A stretch of 64,000 nt of DNA from Paradevosia shaoguanensis (GTDB lineage: Bacteria; Pseudomonadota; Alphaproteobacteria; Rhizobiales; Devosiaceae), in assembly GCF_016801025.1 (NCBI RefSeq), contig NZ_CP068983.1, forward strand, positions 1,951,888 to 2,015,887. Reading direction: 5' to 3'. The notes under the pieces were generated by a model. It was not told the origin of the DNA. It saw nothing but the letters and a program-made list of their open reading frames with translations, and searched no databases. Of the stretch, positions 1 through 8,512 are shown piece by piece. The first letter of the stretch is position 1. Each line of letters begins with the position of its first letter. The translations under genes were made by a program, and so were the position numbers.

Positions 1-160
1 CATCGGCTTTCCTGGCGGCAGGGGTGGCGGGCTTGGACTCGGTATTGGGCTTGGCAGCGCTTTCGGCACCCGGCTTGGCGCCCTCTTCGCGCGCCGTGGT
101 GTCGCGCGCGGAAAGATCGAGAACGGGTGGCTTAACCGGCCCGGTATTGCGCTCAGCCAT
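1..160 (-). CDS. COG4223/mitofilin-like protein, N-terminal fragment
   Basis: Only the first 53 codons are in the window; the gene runs off the left edge. The start is ATG read from 160 downward, 26 bp after the hemD stop on the same strand. The visible part opens MAERNTGPVKPPVLDLSARD and continues as a low-complexity, Ala/Pro/Lys/Glu-rich stretch, as expected for a cytoplasmic, disordered leader before a membrane anchor. In Hyphomicrobiales the gene directly after hemD commonly encodes a large COG4223 (mitofilin-like) inner-membrane protein, and a heme-biosynthesis HemY-type protein often follows. The assignment rests on position and composition, because no conserved domain is visible. Confidence 0.6.
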   Translation of the reverse strand, partial: MAERNTGPVKPPVLDLSARDTTAREEGAKPGAESAAKPNTESKPATPAARKAD

Positions 161-186
161 GGCAAGAATCCTGTTGCGGCAAAGAA

Positions 187-921
187 TTATGACGCGTTTT
201 GCGCCCGCGCAAAAGCCAGCGCGAGGACCATCATCCCCTCCTCGTCCGGGCGCTCGGCCACGAGGACGCGCTTGAACCCGGCTTCCACCAGGGGTTCCGC
301 CGCCTTGCGGCTGATGCAGAGCGCGCCGAAATCCTCGAGCCCGCGCTCGCCGAGCGCGGCGCGGGTGAGATCGGCAAAGATCGCGGCGGTGCGGCGCGAA
401 TAGAAGAGGCCGGCATCGATAAGGCCATCGCGGATCTGTTCGATAATGGCCGTGGGGACCTCTTCGGCCTCCTCCATCTCATAGACCGGCACGCGGATGA
501 CCCCGACCCCGTGAGCGCCGAGCGCCGCATTGAGATCGCCGCTCAGGCGCGAGCCCGAGGGATAGAAGATCGGCGCGGTCGGCCGGCTTTCGGCGATGAG
601 GGTGACGAGGTCCTCGAAGCTGCCATTGGCGCTGCGCACGTCGGTGAAGCCGAGGAACTGCGCCTCGCGCGCCGAACCGTCGCCCACCGCGAAGACGGGG
701 AGATTTTCGTAGGCTCGCACGGCGCCGCGCTCGTCGAGCGCGCGCAGGGCATTGGCGCTGGAAATGGCGATGCCGCCAAAACCCTCGGCGGGCGGCAGGT
801 CGTGGAACAGCGTCACGCGGCGCATCAGCGGCAGCTTGACGGCATCGAGGTTGAGCGCGCGCAGGCGCACCGTGGAATGGCCGAGATCAGGTTCGGGACG
901 CGTGACCAGGATGGTGGTCAT
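187..921 (-). CDS. hemD: Uroporphyrinogen-III synthase
   Basis: A protein of 244 residues, the usual size for HemD, which cyclises hydroxymethylbilane to uroporphyrinogen III in tetrapyrrole biosynthesis. The N-terminus [12 protein letters not shown] matches the family's opening strand with its TRP motif. SSANALRAL, FAVGDGSAREA and FYPSGSRLSGDL follow as the expected loops of the two-domain alpha/beta fold. The ATG overlaps the hemC stop by 4 bp (918-921), so the two consecutive pathway steps are translationally coupled. The family diverges strongly in sequence, and the identification leans partly on linkage to hemC. Confidence 0.9.
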   Translation of the reverse strand: MTTILVTRPEPDLGHSTVRLRALNLDAVKLPLMRRVTLFHDLPPAEGFGGIAISSANALRALDERGAVRAYENLPVFAVGDGSAREAQFLGFTDVRSANGSFEDLVTLIAESRPTAPIFYPSGSRLSGDLNAALGAHGVGVIRVPVYEMEEAEEVPTAIIEQIRDGLIDAGLFYSRRTAAIFADLTRAALGERGLEDFGALCISRKAAEPLVEAGFKRVLVAERPDEEGMMVLALAFARAQNAS

Positions 922-1865
922 CGCTCTCGTTCTCCGAATTGCGCCAGGAATTCCGGCCCGGCCATGGCCTTGAGCTCTTCGCCCAGGCTTCGCCCGATAT
1001 CGCCTGCCTGCGCGGCAGCGCCGCGGCGTTCGAGCTCGAAGACGGTGCGGCCATCGGGGCTGAGGATCTCCCCGAGCAGCACGATCTGGTCGCCCTCGCG
1101 CGTCGTCAGCGCCGCGATCGGCGTGCGGCAGGAGCCGTCGAGCACGTCGAGCAGCGCGCGCTCGGCGAGGAGTGCATCATGGGTCTGGCGATGATCGAGC
1201 GCGCCCACCAGCATACGGGTACGCGCATCGTCGGCGCGGATTTCGATGCCGATGGCGCCCTGGGCGGGCGCGGGCGGGAAGCGGCGCGGATCGAGAAGGC
1301 TCGTGACCTCGGCGCTGCGGCCCAGCCGGTTGAGGCCGGCGGCGGCGAGGAGTGTGGCATCGGCGATACCGTCGCGCAGCTTCTTGATGCGCGTGTCGAC
1401 ATTGCCGCGGAAGCCGACGATCTGCAGGTCCGGGCGGACGCGCAGGATCTGGGCGGCGCGACGAATCGAGGACGTGCCGAAACGGGCGCCCTGCGGCAGC
1501 CCGTCGAGATCCCTGGCGACCAGCGAGACGAAGGCATCGCGCACGTCTTCGCGCGGCAGGAAGGCGGCCAGCTCCAGCCCTGCGGGCAGGCGGGTGGCTA
1601 CGTCCTTGGACGAATGGACGGCGAGGTCGATCTGGTTATCGAGCAGCGCTGCCTCTATCTCCTTGGTGAAGAGGCCCTTGCCGCCCACTTCGCTCAGGGG
1701 ACGGTCGGTGATGCGGTCGCCACTGGTGGTGATCACCTCGACCGCGATGGCATCTTCCTTGACGCCATGCGCCTCCGCGAGCAGGCGACGGACCAGATTG
1801 GCCTGTGCGAGCGCGAGCTGGGAGCCGCGGGTACCGATGCGAAGGAAGGGGGCGTGCGATTGCAA
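918..1865 (-). CDS. hemC: Hydroxymethylbilane synthase (porphobilinogen deaminase)
   Basis: A cytoplasmic enzyme of 315 residues that polymerises four porphobilinogen units into hydroxymethylbilane. Signatures are [13 protein letters not shown] near residue 9, HSSKDV at about 84-89, [10 protein letters not shown] at about 130 and [11 protein letters not shown], where Cys246 should carry the dipyrromethane cofactor. The only usable start is TTG at 1865: an in-frame stop lies a few codons upstream and no ATG occurs near the N-terminus. It is the first gene of hemC-hemD-COG4223 and is divergent from tsaD, with only 32 bp between the starts, so the two promoters must overlap or extend into the coding regions. 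Confidence 0.95.
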   Translation of the reverse strand: MQSHAPFLRIGTRGSQLALAQANLVRRLLAEAHGVKEDAIAVEVITTSGDRITDRPLSEVGGKGLFTKEIEAALLDNQIDLAVHSSKDVATRLPAGLELAAFLPREDVRDAFVSLVARDLDGLPQGARFGTSSIRRAAQILRVRPDLQIVGFRGNVDTRIKKLRDGIADATLLAAAGLNRLGRSAEVTSLLDPRRFPPAPAQGAIGIEIRADDARTRMLVGALDHRQTHDALLAERALLDVLDGSCRTPIAALTTREGDQIVLLGEILSPDGRTVFELERRGAAAQAGDIGRSLGEELKAMAGPEFLAQFGERER

Positions 1866-1897
1866 TTGAGCGCTGTCCTATTGTAGGCCAAGGCGGC

Positions 1898-2998
1898 ATG
1901 AAGGCCATAGACCAGATCGACGTGAACGGGCAAGCGACTGAAACCATTTTGGGCATAGAGACGAGCTGCGACGAAACCGCCGCGGCCATCGTCGTGCGCA
2001 ATGCCGACGGAACGGGGCGGATCGTCTCGAACGTCGTGCGCTCCCAGCTCGACGAGCATGCCGCCTTTGGCGGGGTGGTGCCCGAACTCGCGGCACGGGC
2101 GCATGTCGCCTGGCTCGATCACATTATCGCGCAGGCGACCGCCGAGGCCGGAATCGAGCTCAAGGACGTCGACGCGGTCGCCGCTACCGCCGGCCCCGGC
2201 CTGATCGGGGGCGTGCTGGTGGGCCTCACCACCGCCAAGGCCCTGGCCGCTGCGCTCGGCAAGCCGCTGGTCGCTGTCAATCACCTGGAAGCCCACGCGC
2301 TGACGGCGCGGCTCACCAATGGCGTCGCCTTCCCCTACCTGATGCTGCTGGTTTCCGGTGGACACAGCCAGTTCGTGCTGGTGCGCGGGGTTGGCGACTA
2401 CGAGCGCTGGGGCACGACGATCGACGACGCCCTGGGGGAAGCCTTCGACAAGGTGGCAAAACTCCTCTCGCTCGGTCATCCGGGCGGCCCCGAGGTGGAA
2501 AAGGCGGCGCTCAAGGGCGATTCGCGCCGCTTCCGCTTCCCGCGCCCGCTGCTGCACGAAAGCCGGCTCGATTTCTCGTTTTCGGGGCTCAAGACCGCGG
2601 TGCGGCTGGCCGCCGAATCCATCGCGCCCATCACCGACCAGGATGCCTGGGATATCGCCGCCGGCTTCCAGCGCGCGGTGACCGACATTATCGGCACGCG
2701 CACGCGCCAGGCGCTGGAGCGCTTCAACGCGGAATTCCCGGGCCAGCCGGCACGGATCGTCGTGGCCGGGGGCGTCGCCGCCAACAAGGCGATCGGCGCG
2801 GCCCTGCGCGAAGTGACGCAGGCGGCAGGCGCCGAGCTCGTCATCCCGCCGCCCGCGCTCTGCACCGACAACGGCGCCATGGTTGCCTGGGCCGGGGCGG
2901 AACGGCTGGCGCTGGGCGATACCGACAGGCTCGATTTCGTGGCCCGCCCGCGCTGGCCGCTCGATTCGTACGATATGGGGCTGCACCATGGCGCTTGA
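1898..2998 (+). CDS. tsaD: tRNA N6-adenosine threonylcarbamoyltransferase
   Basis: A protein of 366 residues. TsaD transfers threonylcarbamoyl to A37 of ANN-decoding tRNAs together with TsaB and TsaE. The ASKHA-type opening [14 protein letters not shown] lies at residues 17-30. The metal-binding motif NHLEAH gives His129 and His133, and the C-terminal [12 protein letters not shown] supplies the third metal ligand Asp. The ATG at 1898 is preferred to upstream in-frame codons because those translate a non-conserved Arg-rich stretch that overlaps hemC. The 3' end overlaps gpsA by 11 bp, and this tsaD-gpsA order is common in Hyphomicrobiales. Confidence 0.96.
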   Translation: MKAIDQIDVNGQATETILGIETSCDETAAAIVVRNADGTGRIVSNVVRSQLDEHAAFGGVVPELAARAHVAWLDHIIAQATAEAGIELKDVDAVAATAGPGLIGGVLVGLTTAKALAAALGKPLVAVNHLEAHALTARLTNGVAFPYLMLLVSGGHSQFVLVRGVGDYERWGTTIDDALGEAFDKVAKLLSLGHPGGPEVEKAALKGDSRRFRFPRPLLHESRLDFSFSGLKTAVRLAAESIAPITDQDAWDIAAGFQRAVTDIIGTRTRQALERFNAEFPGQPARIVVAGGVAANKAIGAALREVTQAAGAELVIPPPALCTDNGAMVAWAGAERLALGDTDRLDFVARPRWPLDSYDMGLHHGA

Positions 2999-3956
2999 GA
3001 CTGTGGCCGTCATCGGCGCCGGGGCCTGGGGCACGGCGCTCGCGCAGGCTGCCGCCATGGCTGGCCGGCAGGTCTCGCTCCATGGCCGCTCGCCTGACCT
3101 CGCCAGCGAGATCAACGCCTTCCACACCAATGAGCGGCACCTGCCCGGCCATTCGCTGCACCCGGCGATTACCGGCCATGCCGACCTCGATGCGGCGGGG
3201 GCAGCCGACTTCATCATCCTCGCCGTCCCCGCGCAGGCGAGCCGGGACGTGCTGGAAAGCGAGCCGAAGCTCTTCGCCGGCAAGCCGGTAGTGCTCTCGG
3301 CCAAGGGCCTCGAACACGATACGCTCCTGCGCCAGAGCGAGATCCTGGCAAGCGTCGCGCCGACCGCGCTGCCCTATGTGCTTTCGGGCCCGAGCTTTGC
3401 CGCCGATGTCGCCGCCGGACGGCCGACCGCCGTGACGCTGGCCGGCACCGATGCCGAGCCGCTTGCCGCCGCACTCGCTGGACCGACCTTCCGGCCCTAT
3501 GCCGCCGACGACATCATCGGGGTGGAGCTGGCCGGCAGCCTCAAGAATGTCTATGCGCTCGGCTGCGGGGCCGTGGAGGGCGCAGACCTCGGCGCCTCTG
3601 CCCGCGCCGCCTTTCTCGCCCGCGCCTATGCCGAAATGTCCCGGCTGGTGAGCGCACTCGGCGGATCGCCCACCACGCTGACCGGCCTTGCCGGCATCGG
3701 CGACCTCACGCTTTCCTGCACCTCGGTGCAATCGCGCAATTACCGCACCGGGCTGGCGCTCGGGCGCGGGGAAACGCTCGAGGGCATCGGGCTGGCCGAG
3801 GGGGTCGCGACGGCCCCTGTCGCGCGCGACCTCGCCCGCAAGCTTCATATCGACGCCCCGCTCATCGAGGCGGTAAACCTGCTGCTCGCAGGCGGGACCA
3901 GCATTTCGTCAATCGTGGCGGGCCTGATGGCCCGGCCGCTCAAGAGGGAGACCTGA
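2988..3956 (+). CDS. gpsA: Glycerol-3-phosphate dehydrogenase [NAD(P)+]
   Basis: A 322-residue cytoplasmic enzyme that reduces dihydroxyacetone phosphate to sn-glycerol-3-phosphate for phospholipid synthesis. The Rossmann motif [13 protein letters not shown] starts at about residue 7, and [26 protein letters not shown] and [15 protein letters not shown] mark the family core with the catalytic Lys. [14 protein letters not shown] and [13 protein letters not shown] follow. The ATG at 2988 lies inside the tsaD 3' end and gives the expected N-terminus. It is followed 3 bp later by the YciI gene, so tsaD, gpsA, YciI and the EVE gene look like one transcription unit. Confidence 0.96.
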   Translation: MALETVAVIGAGAWGTALAQAAAMAGRQVSLHGRSPDLASEINAFHTNERHLPGHSLHPAITGHADLDAAGAADFIILAVPAQASRDVLESEPKLFAGKPVVLSAKGLEHDTLLRQSEILASVAPTALPYVLSGPSFAADVAAGRPTAVTLAGTDAEPLAAALAGPTFRPYAADDIIGVELAGSLKNVYALGCGAVEGADLGASARAAFLARAYAEMSRLVSALGGSPTTLTGLAGIGDLTLSCTSVQSRNYRTGLALGRGETLEGIGLAEGVATAPVARDLARKLHIDAPLIEAVNLLLAGGTSISSIVAGLMARPLKRET

Positions 3957-3959
3957 TAC

Positions 3960-4253
3960 ATGCCGCTCTATTCGCTCGTCGCCAAGGACAAGGCCGGCGC
4001 TCTCGAACAGCGCCTGGCCGTGCGCCCCAAGCACCTCGAGCATCTCGACAGCCTGGGCGACCGGCTGGTGATGGCCGGACCCTTCCAGACCGAGGAAGGC
4101 AAATCCACCGGCAGCTTCATGGTGGTGGAAGCCGAGGACCTCGCGGCCGCCCGCGCGCTCTTCGAGCAGGACCCCTTCGTGCGCGAAGGCATTTTCGAAT
4201 CCTACGAGGTCAGCCGCTGGGCGCTGACCATCAACAAGGCAGCGGGGCGCTGA
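3960..4253 (+). CDS. YciI-family protein
   Basis: A small protein of 97 residues with the dimeric ferredoxin-like fold of the YciI family. The conserved RPKHLEHL segment carries the His seen in the family's putative active site, and GPFQTEEGKSTGSFMVVEAEDLAAARALFEQDPF gives the typical second half. The in vivo substrate of most YciI proteins is unknown. It starts 3 bp after gpsA and ends 1 bp before the next ATG, so it is embedded in the tsaD-gpsA operon. No unusual features were seen. Confidence 0.85.
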   Translation: MPLYSLVAKDKAGALEQRLAVRPKHLEHLDSLGDRLVMAGPFQTEEGKSTGSFMVVEAEDLAAARALFEQDPFVREGIFESYEVSRWALTINKAAGR

Positions 4254-4254
4254 C

Positions 4255-4674
4255 ATGGCCTATTGGTTGATGAAATCGGAGCCGGACGTCTTTTCTTTCA
4301 CCGACCTGACCAACAAACCCATCGAGGAATGGCACAGCGTGCGCAACTACACCGCGCGCAACAACATGAAGGCCATGAAAAAGGGCGAGAAGGCGTTCTT
4401 CTACCACTCCAATATCGGCAAGGAGATCGTGGGCATCATGACCATCGTCAATGAAGCCCATCCCGATTCCACCGCCGAGATCGAGAACGGCAAGGTCATC
4501 TGGGAATGCGTCGACGTCGCCGCCGACAAGCCCCTGCCCAAGCCGGTGACGCTCGCCCAGATCAAGGCCGATCCGTTCCTGGCGAACATGGCGCTGATCA
4601 AGCTCTCCCGCCTCTCGGTCTCCCCGGTGACCGAGGAGGAATGGAACTATATCTGCAAGCTGGGCGGCCTCTAG
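4255..4674 (+). CDS. EVE domain protein (thymocyte nuclear protein 1-like)
   Basis: A protein of 139 residues that is a single EVE domain, a PUA-like fold that binds modified bases in nucleic acids. Hallmarks are YWLMKSEPDVFSF at the start, WHSVRNYTARNNMKAM at about residues 24-39 with the aromatic/Arg-Asn cluster, and GEKAFFYHSN. This full-length alphaproteobacterial form is usually linked to housekeeping genes and not to restriction systems. It is the last gene of the tsaD operon. A second, divergent EVE-like protein lies at 54027-54443. Confidence 0.88.
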   Translation: MAYWLMKSEPDVFSFTDLTNKPIEEWHSVRNYTARNNMKAMKKGEKAFFYHSNIGKEIVGIMTIVNEAHPDSTAEIENGKVIWECVDVAADKPLPKPVTLAQIKADPFLANMALIKLSRLSVSPVTEEEWNYICKLGGL

Positions 4675-4744
4675 CCGTTTACCTTTGGCTAGCCATAGCC
4701 GTTCATAATTCCTCCCGGCCGCCCGAGCGGCCGTGGAGGAGAGA

Positions 4745-5149
4745 ATGGATCATCTTGCAGTCAACTGGCTGGCCATCGTGCTGGCCACGGTCGCCAGCAT
4801 GGCGCTCGGCGTCGTCTGGTATATGGGCCTTTCCAGGCAATGGCTCGCGGCGCTGGGCAAGACCCGCGACGAGCTCAATTCGAGCGATCCGAGCCCCTAT
4901 ATCTGGTCGGTCGTCGTCCAGTTCGTCATGGCCTATTTCGTCGCGCTCCTGACGCCCAAGCTTTTCGGCTCGACCGACGTCGCCAATGGCATCTGGTGCG
5001 GCATCCACATGTGGGTCGGCTTCGTCATCACCTCGATGATCCTCAACCACCGCTACCAGGGCCAGAAATGGTCCCTCACCCTCATCGACGGCGGCTACCT
5101 GCTCGGCGTGCTGATCGTCCAGGGCCTCGTGATCGGGCTTTTCGGCTAG
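4745..5149 (+). CDS. DUF1761 membrane protein
   Basis: A 134-residue integral membrane protein with four hydrophobic segments: residues about 6-26, a second around the FVMAYFVALLTP stretch, a third near WVGFVITSMIL, and a fourth at the C-terminus. The N-terminal NWLAIVLATVASMALGVVWY and the WCGIHMWVGF motif fit DUF1761, a family without known function. The ATG at 4745 has a strong GGAGGAGAG Shine-Dalgarno just upstream, which overlaps an alternative in-frame GTG at 4733. It is convergent with the PIN gene, and the two stop codons share the palindromic CTAG at 5146-5149. Confidence 0.75.
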   Translation: MDHLAVNWLAIVLATVASMALGVVWYMGLSRQWLAALGKTRDELNSSDPSPYIWSVVVQFVMAYFVALLTPKLFGSTDVANGIWCGIHMWVGFVITSMILNHRYQGQKWSLTLIDGGYLLGVLIVQGLVIGLFG

Positions 5150-5541
5150 AACGGATTGACCAGCCGCAGCCGGCCCTCGAAGACGCGCCCGGCCTGCATG
5201 TCCTCCGAATAGAGGACATCGCAGCCCGCTTCGAGGGCGGAAGCGACTATCATCGCGTCATAGATGGAGAGATCGTGCTCGCCGGCAAGGGCTAGCCCGG
5301 CGAGGTGGATTTCGACGGTCAGCGGCCTGACCTCGACAAGCCCGCGATAGGTCGCAAGGAGATAGGCGATCTCCGGATAGGGCAGGCCGAGCTTGCGCCG
5401 CGCAACCGCGGCAAACTCGTTGAGCACCTGTACGCTGACGATGCCGCCCGCCGAAAGGACCGCTTCGGCCCGGTCGGCCTTCTGCCGGTCGGCGGAGAGC
5501 GCATAGAGCAGGATGTTGGTGTCGATGAAGCTACCGCTCAT
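5146..5541 (-). CDS. vapC: PIN-domain ribonuclease toxin (VapC type)
   Basis: A 131-residue PIN nuclease. The acidic residues expected for Mg2+ binding are present: the Asp in [15 protein letters not shown] near the start, the Glu in [12 protein letters not shown], and the Asp residues in [10 protein letters not shown] and YSEDMQ. The catalytic set therefore appears intact. VapC-type toxins cut tRNA or rRNA; the target here cannot be told from sequence. The start chosen is the ATG at 5541, which gives the standard N-terminus and overlaps the antitoxin gene by 11 bp. The antitoxin lies immediately upstream on the same strand, the classic antitoxin-first order. Confidence 0.88.
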   Translation of the reverse strand: MSGSFIDTNILLYALSADRQKADRAEAVLSAGGIVSVQVLNEFAAVARRKLGLPYPEIAYLLATYRGLVEVRPLTVEIHLAGLALAGEHDLSIYDAMIVASALEAGCDVLYSEDMQAGRVFEGRLRLVNPF

Positions 5542-5761
5542 TGGCGCAGTCGCGATCGAACACGAAATCGGCGGGCAGTATTCCACGATGCTTACGCAGG
5601 CGTTCGAGCAATTGCGCGCGGCCGGGCTTGCGCTCGACCACGAAATCCCGCTCGTCCTCGATGCGCAGCGTCACCTCGTCGCCTTCCTTGAGATCGAGTG
5701 CGTCGACCACCGAGGCGGGCAGCCGCACGGCCAGGCTATTACCCCATTTGGAAACCAGCAT
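5531..5761 (-). CDS. vapB: AbrB/MazE-type antitoxin (VapB)
   Basis: A 76-residue protein whose first half ([20 protein letters not shown]...[10 protein letters not shown]) is a SpoVT/AbrB-type swapped-hairpin DNA-binding domain. The C-terminal half ([19 protein letters not shown]) is the likely toxin-neutralising tail. It overlaps vapC by 11 bp and is transcribed first. A perfect 10-bp inverted repeat lies 11 bp upstream of its start (5772-5799), so autoregulation by the antitoxin or the VapBC complex is likely. The pair sits between two core genes, consistent with acquisition as a small module. Confidence 0.88.
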   Translation of the reverse strand: MLVSKWGNSLAVRLPASVVDALDLKEGDEVTLRIEDERDFVVERKPGRAQLLERLRKHRGILPADFVFDRDCANER

Positions 5762-5771
5762 GATGCACCTC

Positions 5772-5799
5772 GGATATACATTCTCAAGTATGTATATCC
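5772..5799. promoter_or_regulatory. Palindromic operator upstream of vapBC
   Basis: GGATATACAT at 5772-5781 and ATGTATATCC at 5790-5799 are exact reverse complements separated by 8 bp. The element lies 11 bp upstream of the vapB ATG, in an AT-rich patch that is unusual for this genome. It most likely overlaps the vapBC core promoter and binds the AbrB-type antitoxin. The binding role is inferred; the symmetry is read directly. Confidence 0.75.
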
Positions 5800-5821
5800 A
5801 AAATCGCTCGGTGCAAGGAAA

Positions 5822-6022
5822 TCAAAAGTCGCTGGTGAGGCCCTTGATCTCCCAGTCGCCGTAGCGGTTGGGTTCGAGACCGCCTCGGCCGCCTTCTTCG
5901 GGAGGGGCGTCCTTGGTGCGGGAGTCGATCTGCGCGCGGCGGGCTTCCGCTTCGGCCAGGGCCCGCCGGGCGGCCGGCGAGAGCTTGCGGCGCAGGGAAT
6001 CGAAAACGGGGGTGTCGTTCAT
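5822..6022 (-). CDS. DUF1674 / succinate dehydrogenase assembly factor 4-like protein
   Basis: A 66-residue protein. The C-terminal part [18 protein letters not shown] is the DUF1674/SdhAF4 signature, in which a Gly-rich turn leads to (E/D)PxRYGDWE. In mitochondria SdhAF4 binds the flavinated SDHA subunit and protects it during complex II assembly, and bacterial members are thought to act likewise. The ATG at 6022 gives the family's length, whereas a much longer in-frame reading through htpX and rsmB is an artefact. It is transcribed divergently from htpX, with about 108 bp between the starts. Confidence 0.82.
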   Translation of the reverse strand: MNDTPVFDSLRRKLSPAARRALAEAEARRAQIDSRTKDAPPEEGGRGGLEPNRYGDWEIKGLTSDF

Positions 6023-6130
6023 CGGACGGCTCGAAGTGACAATGCGGCGGCCACGCTCTTGTATGCAGACGAGGCAGGGACCATCATAATTGGGGAATTC
6101 TCCAAGTCGAGGTCCCTGGATCACAAGCAC

Positions 6131-7123
6131 ATGATCAACGCGTTCCGCACCGGCATTCTCCTGGCAGGCATGACCGCCCTCTTCATGGGCGTGGGCTATC
6201 TCATCGGCGGCACCAGCGGCATGATGATCGCCTTCGGCGTGGCCGTGGTGACCAACCTTTTCGGCTACTGGAACTCCGACAAGATGGTGCTGCGCATGCA
6301 GAATGCGGAGCCCGTCGACGAGCGTCGCGCGCCCGACCTCTACCGCATGGTCGAGCAGCTGGCGCGCAATGCCGGCATCCCGACGCCGGCGGTCTACCTC
6401 ATCCATACCGACCAGCCCAATGCCTTCGCCACCGGCCGCAACCCGCAGAATGCGGCGGTGGCCGTGTCCTCGGGCCTCCTCCAGCGGCTGGAGCCGGGCG
6501 AAGTCGCCGGGGTCATCGCCCATGAGCTTGCCCATATCCGCAACCGCGACACGCTGACCATGGTGATCACCGCCACCATAGCCGGCGCCATCTCGATGCT
6601 GGCCCAGTTCGGCCTCTTCTTCGGCGGCGGCAACAGCGATAACCGCAACAACCCGCTCGGCGGCATCGGCGTGCTGCTGGCGGTGATCGTCGCCCCCCTG
6701 GCCGCCATGCTGGTGCAGATGGCCATCAGCCGCACCCGCGAATACGAGGCCGACCGCGACGGCGCCCAGATTTCGGGCGACCCGCTGGCTTTGGCCTCGG
6801 CGCTCTCCAAGATCGCCACGGCCGCGCCGCGCACCGTCAATGCCGGCGCCGAGCGCAACCCGGCCATGGCCCATCTCTACATCATCAACCCGCTTTCGGG
6901 CGCACGGATGGACAACCTCTTCTCCACCCACCCCGATACCGGCAACCGTATCAACGAGCTGCGCAAACTTGCCGAATCGATGCATGTCGACGACAAGGGC
7001 CGTCGCTCCGAGCCCAACGCCTTCACCCAAGACAATGTGCGCGCAGGCTGGCGCGTCCCGCCGACGGGACGCAATGATGACGACGGCAGCCGCAGCGGGC
7101 CGCCGCGTGGACCCTGGGGTTAA
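6131..7123 (+). CDS. htpX: Zinc metalloprotease HtpX
   Basis: A 330-residue membrane M48 protease involved in quality control of inner-membrane proteins. Two N-terminal membrane segments lie at about 6-27 and 30-46. The zinc site is HELAH at 131-135 with the third ligand in [14 protein letters not shown] second pair of hydrophobic stretches ([24 protein letters not shown] and [17 protein letters not shown]) follows the active site, as usual for HtpX. The C-terminus has the family's extended tail, rich in Asn/Asp/Arg. The ATG at 6131 gives a standard N-terminus. The rsmB-type gene starts 6 bp after the stop, so co-transcription is likely. Confidence 0.95.
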   Translation: MINAFRTGILLAGMTALFMGVGYLIGGTSGMMIAFGVAVVTNLFGYWNSDKMVLRMQNAEPVDERRAPDLYRMVEQLARNAGIPTPAVYLIHTDQPNAFATGRNPQNAAVAVSSGLLQRLEPGEVAGVIAHELAHIRNRDTLTMVITATIAGAISMLAQFGLFFGGGNSDNRNNPLGGIGVLLAVIVAPLAAMLVQMAISRTREYEADRDGAQISGDPLALASALSKIATAAPRTVNAGAERNPAMAHLYIINPLSGARMDNLFSTHPDTGNRINELRKLAESMHVDDKGRRSEPNAFTQDNVRAGWRVPPTGRNDDDGSRSGPPRGPWG

Positions 7124-7129
7124 CCGCAC

Positions 7130-8437
7130 TTGCCCAAAGAGAAGAACCCGCCGGGGCTCAAGCTCCGCCTCCTTGCCGCCGAACGGCTGCGCGCCGTGCT
7201 CGGCGGCAACAATTTTGCCCCGTTCTCGGCCGCCGAGATCGCCGACAGTCGCGACCGCGCGCTGGCCAACCGGCTGGTGACGACGGCCCTGCGCCGCCAT
7301 GGCCAGATCGACGTGGCGCTCGGCGAACTGCTCGACCGCGGCCTGCCCAAGAAGGCGGGCAGCTTCGAGGCCGTGCTGCGTCTCTCGCTTGCCCAATTGC
7401 TGTTCTTGCCGGACCTGGGCGCCCACAGCGCGCTGTTCCTGGCGGTCGAAGCCGTCAAGGCCGACCCCAAGGCGCGCCACCTTGCGGGCCTCATGAATGC
7501 AGTGCTGCGCCGGGCGCAGGCCAATTCGGCGCGCCTGTCCGGGCTCGGCGACGACCTGCTGCTGCCCGCGGCCCTGCGCGCCCGCTGGGTGGAGGCCTAT
7601 GGCGAGACCAATGTCGAGCGCTTCGCCACGGCGCTGCTCGAAGGCGCCCCGCTCGACCTGACCCTCAAGGCAGAGGATTCCGAACTCATCGAGGCCTTGG
7701 GCGCGACCCCGCTGGGCCTCGATACCGTGCGCATCGCCAGCCGCGACCGGCCGGTGGAAGCGCTCTTCGGCTATGACGAAGGCCGCTGGTGGGTGCAGGA
7801 CGCCGCGGCGGCCGTGCCGGCCCGCCTGGTCACGGCCGATACCGGCGCACGCGTCGCCGATTTCTGCGCCGCCCCGGGCGGCAAGACCGCCCAGCTCGTC
7901 AATGCCGGCTATGCCGTGACCGCGCTCGACAGCGACGCCCAGCGCGTCGAACGGCTGACGGAAAACCTCAGCCGCCTCGGCTTTGCCGCCGAGATCGCCA
8001 TCGGGGACGCCGCCAGCTTCCGCCCGGCCAGCCGGTTCGACGCAATCCTCCTCGATGCCCCCTGCACCGCCACCGGCACATTCCGCCGGCACCCGGAAGT
8101 CATCTGGCACCGCAGCGACAGGGACGTTGCGGGCCGCGCGCAGCTGCAGCGCCAGCTCCTTGCCAACGCCGTCGACTGCCTCAATCCGGGCGGAGTTCTT
8201 GTCTATTGCGTCTGCTCGCTGGAGCCGGAAGAGGGCGAGGAACAGGTGGCCTGGGTCGCAGAACACCTCAAATCGCTTGAACTCCTGCCCGTGGCCGCCG
8301 AAGAACTCGGCTGGCTGGCACCCGCCCTTCGGCCGGACGGCACCGTCCGCATCCACCCCGGGCTCGACCTTCCCGAGGGCGTCGAAGGCAGTATCGACGG
8401 GTTTTTTGTCGCACGTTTCCGCCGTCTGGGCGGTTAG
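7130..8437 (+). CDS. rsmB: 16S rRNA (cytosine-C5) methyltransferase, RsmB/Sun family
   Basis: A 435-residue protein with an N-terminal NusB-like helical domain (about 10-140) and a C-terminal Rossmann methyltransferase domain. The SAM-binding loop is DFCAAPGGKTAQL. The two cysteines of RNA m5C methyltransferases lie in DAPCTATGTFRRHPEV and in the VYCVCSLEPEE motif. The start is TTG at 7130, 6 bp after htpX. This N-terminal architecture matches RsmB, which modifies C967 of 16S rRNA in E. coli. The exact target here is inferred. Confidence 0.9.
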   Translation: MPKEKNPPGLKLRLLAAERLRAVLGGNNFAPFSAAEIADSRDRALANRLVTTALRRHGQIDVALGELLDRGLPKKAGSFEAVLRLSLAQLLFLPDLGAHSALFLAVEAVKADPKARHLAGLMNAVLRRAQANSARLSGLGDDLLLPAALRARWVEAYGETNVERFATALLEGAPLDLTLKAEDSELIEALGATPLGLDTVRIASRDRPVEALFGYDEGRWWVQDAAAAVPARLVTADTGARVADFCAAPGGKTAQLVNAGYAVTALDSDAQRVERLTENLSRLGFAAEIAIGDAASFRPASRFDAILLDAPCTATGTFRRHPEVIWHRSDRDVAGRAQLQRQLLANAVDCLNPGGVLVYCVCSLEPEEGEEQVAWVAEHLKSLELLPVAAEELGWLAPALRPDGTVRIHPGLDLPEGVEGSIDGFFVARFRRLGG

Positions 8438-8512
8438 GGGTTGGAAAGTCTTTACCGGTTCTCTACGCCTCAGCGCTAGATTCTCCGGCCGGGGCTCTGA
8501 GAGGGCGCGTAT

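Noticed and set aside
1733..3304. A 523-codon minus-strand open frame over tsaD and gpsA
   Set aside because: It is antisense to two genes with complete catalytic motifs and has a low-complexity, shadow-type composition.
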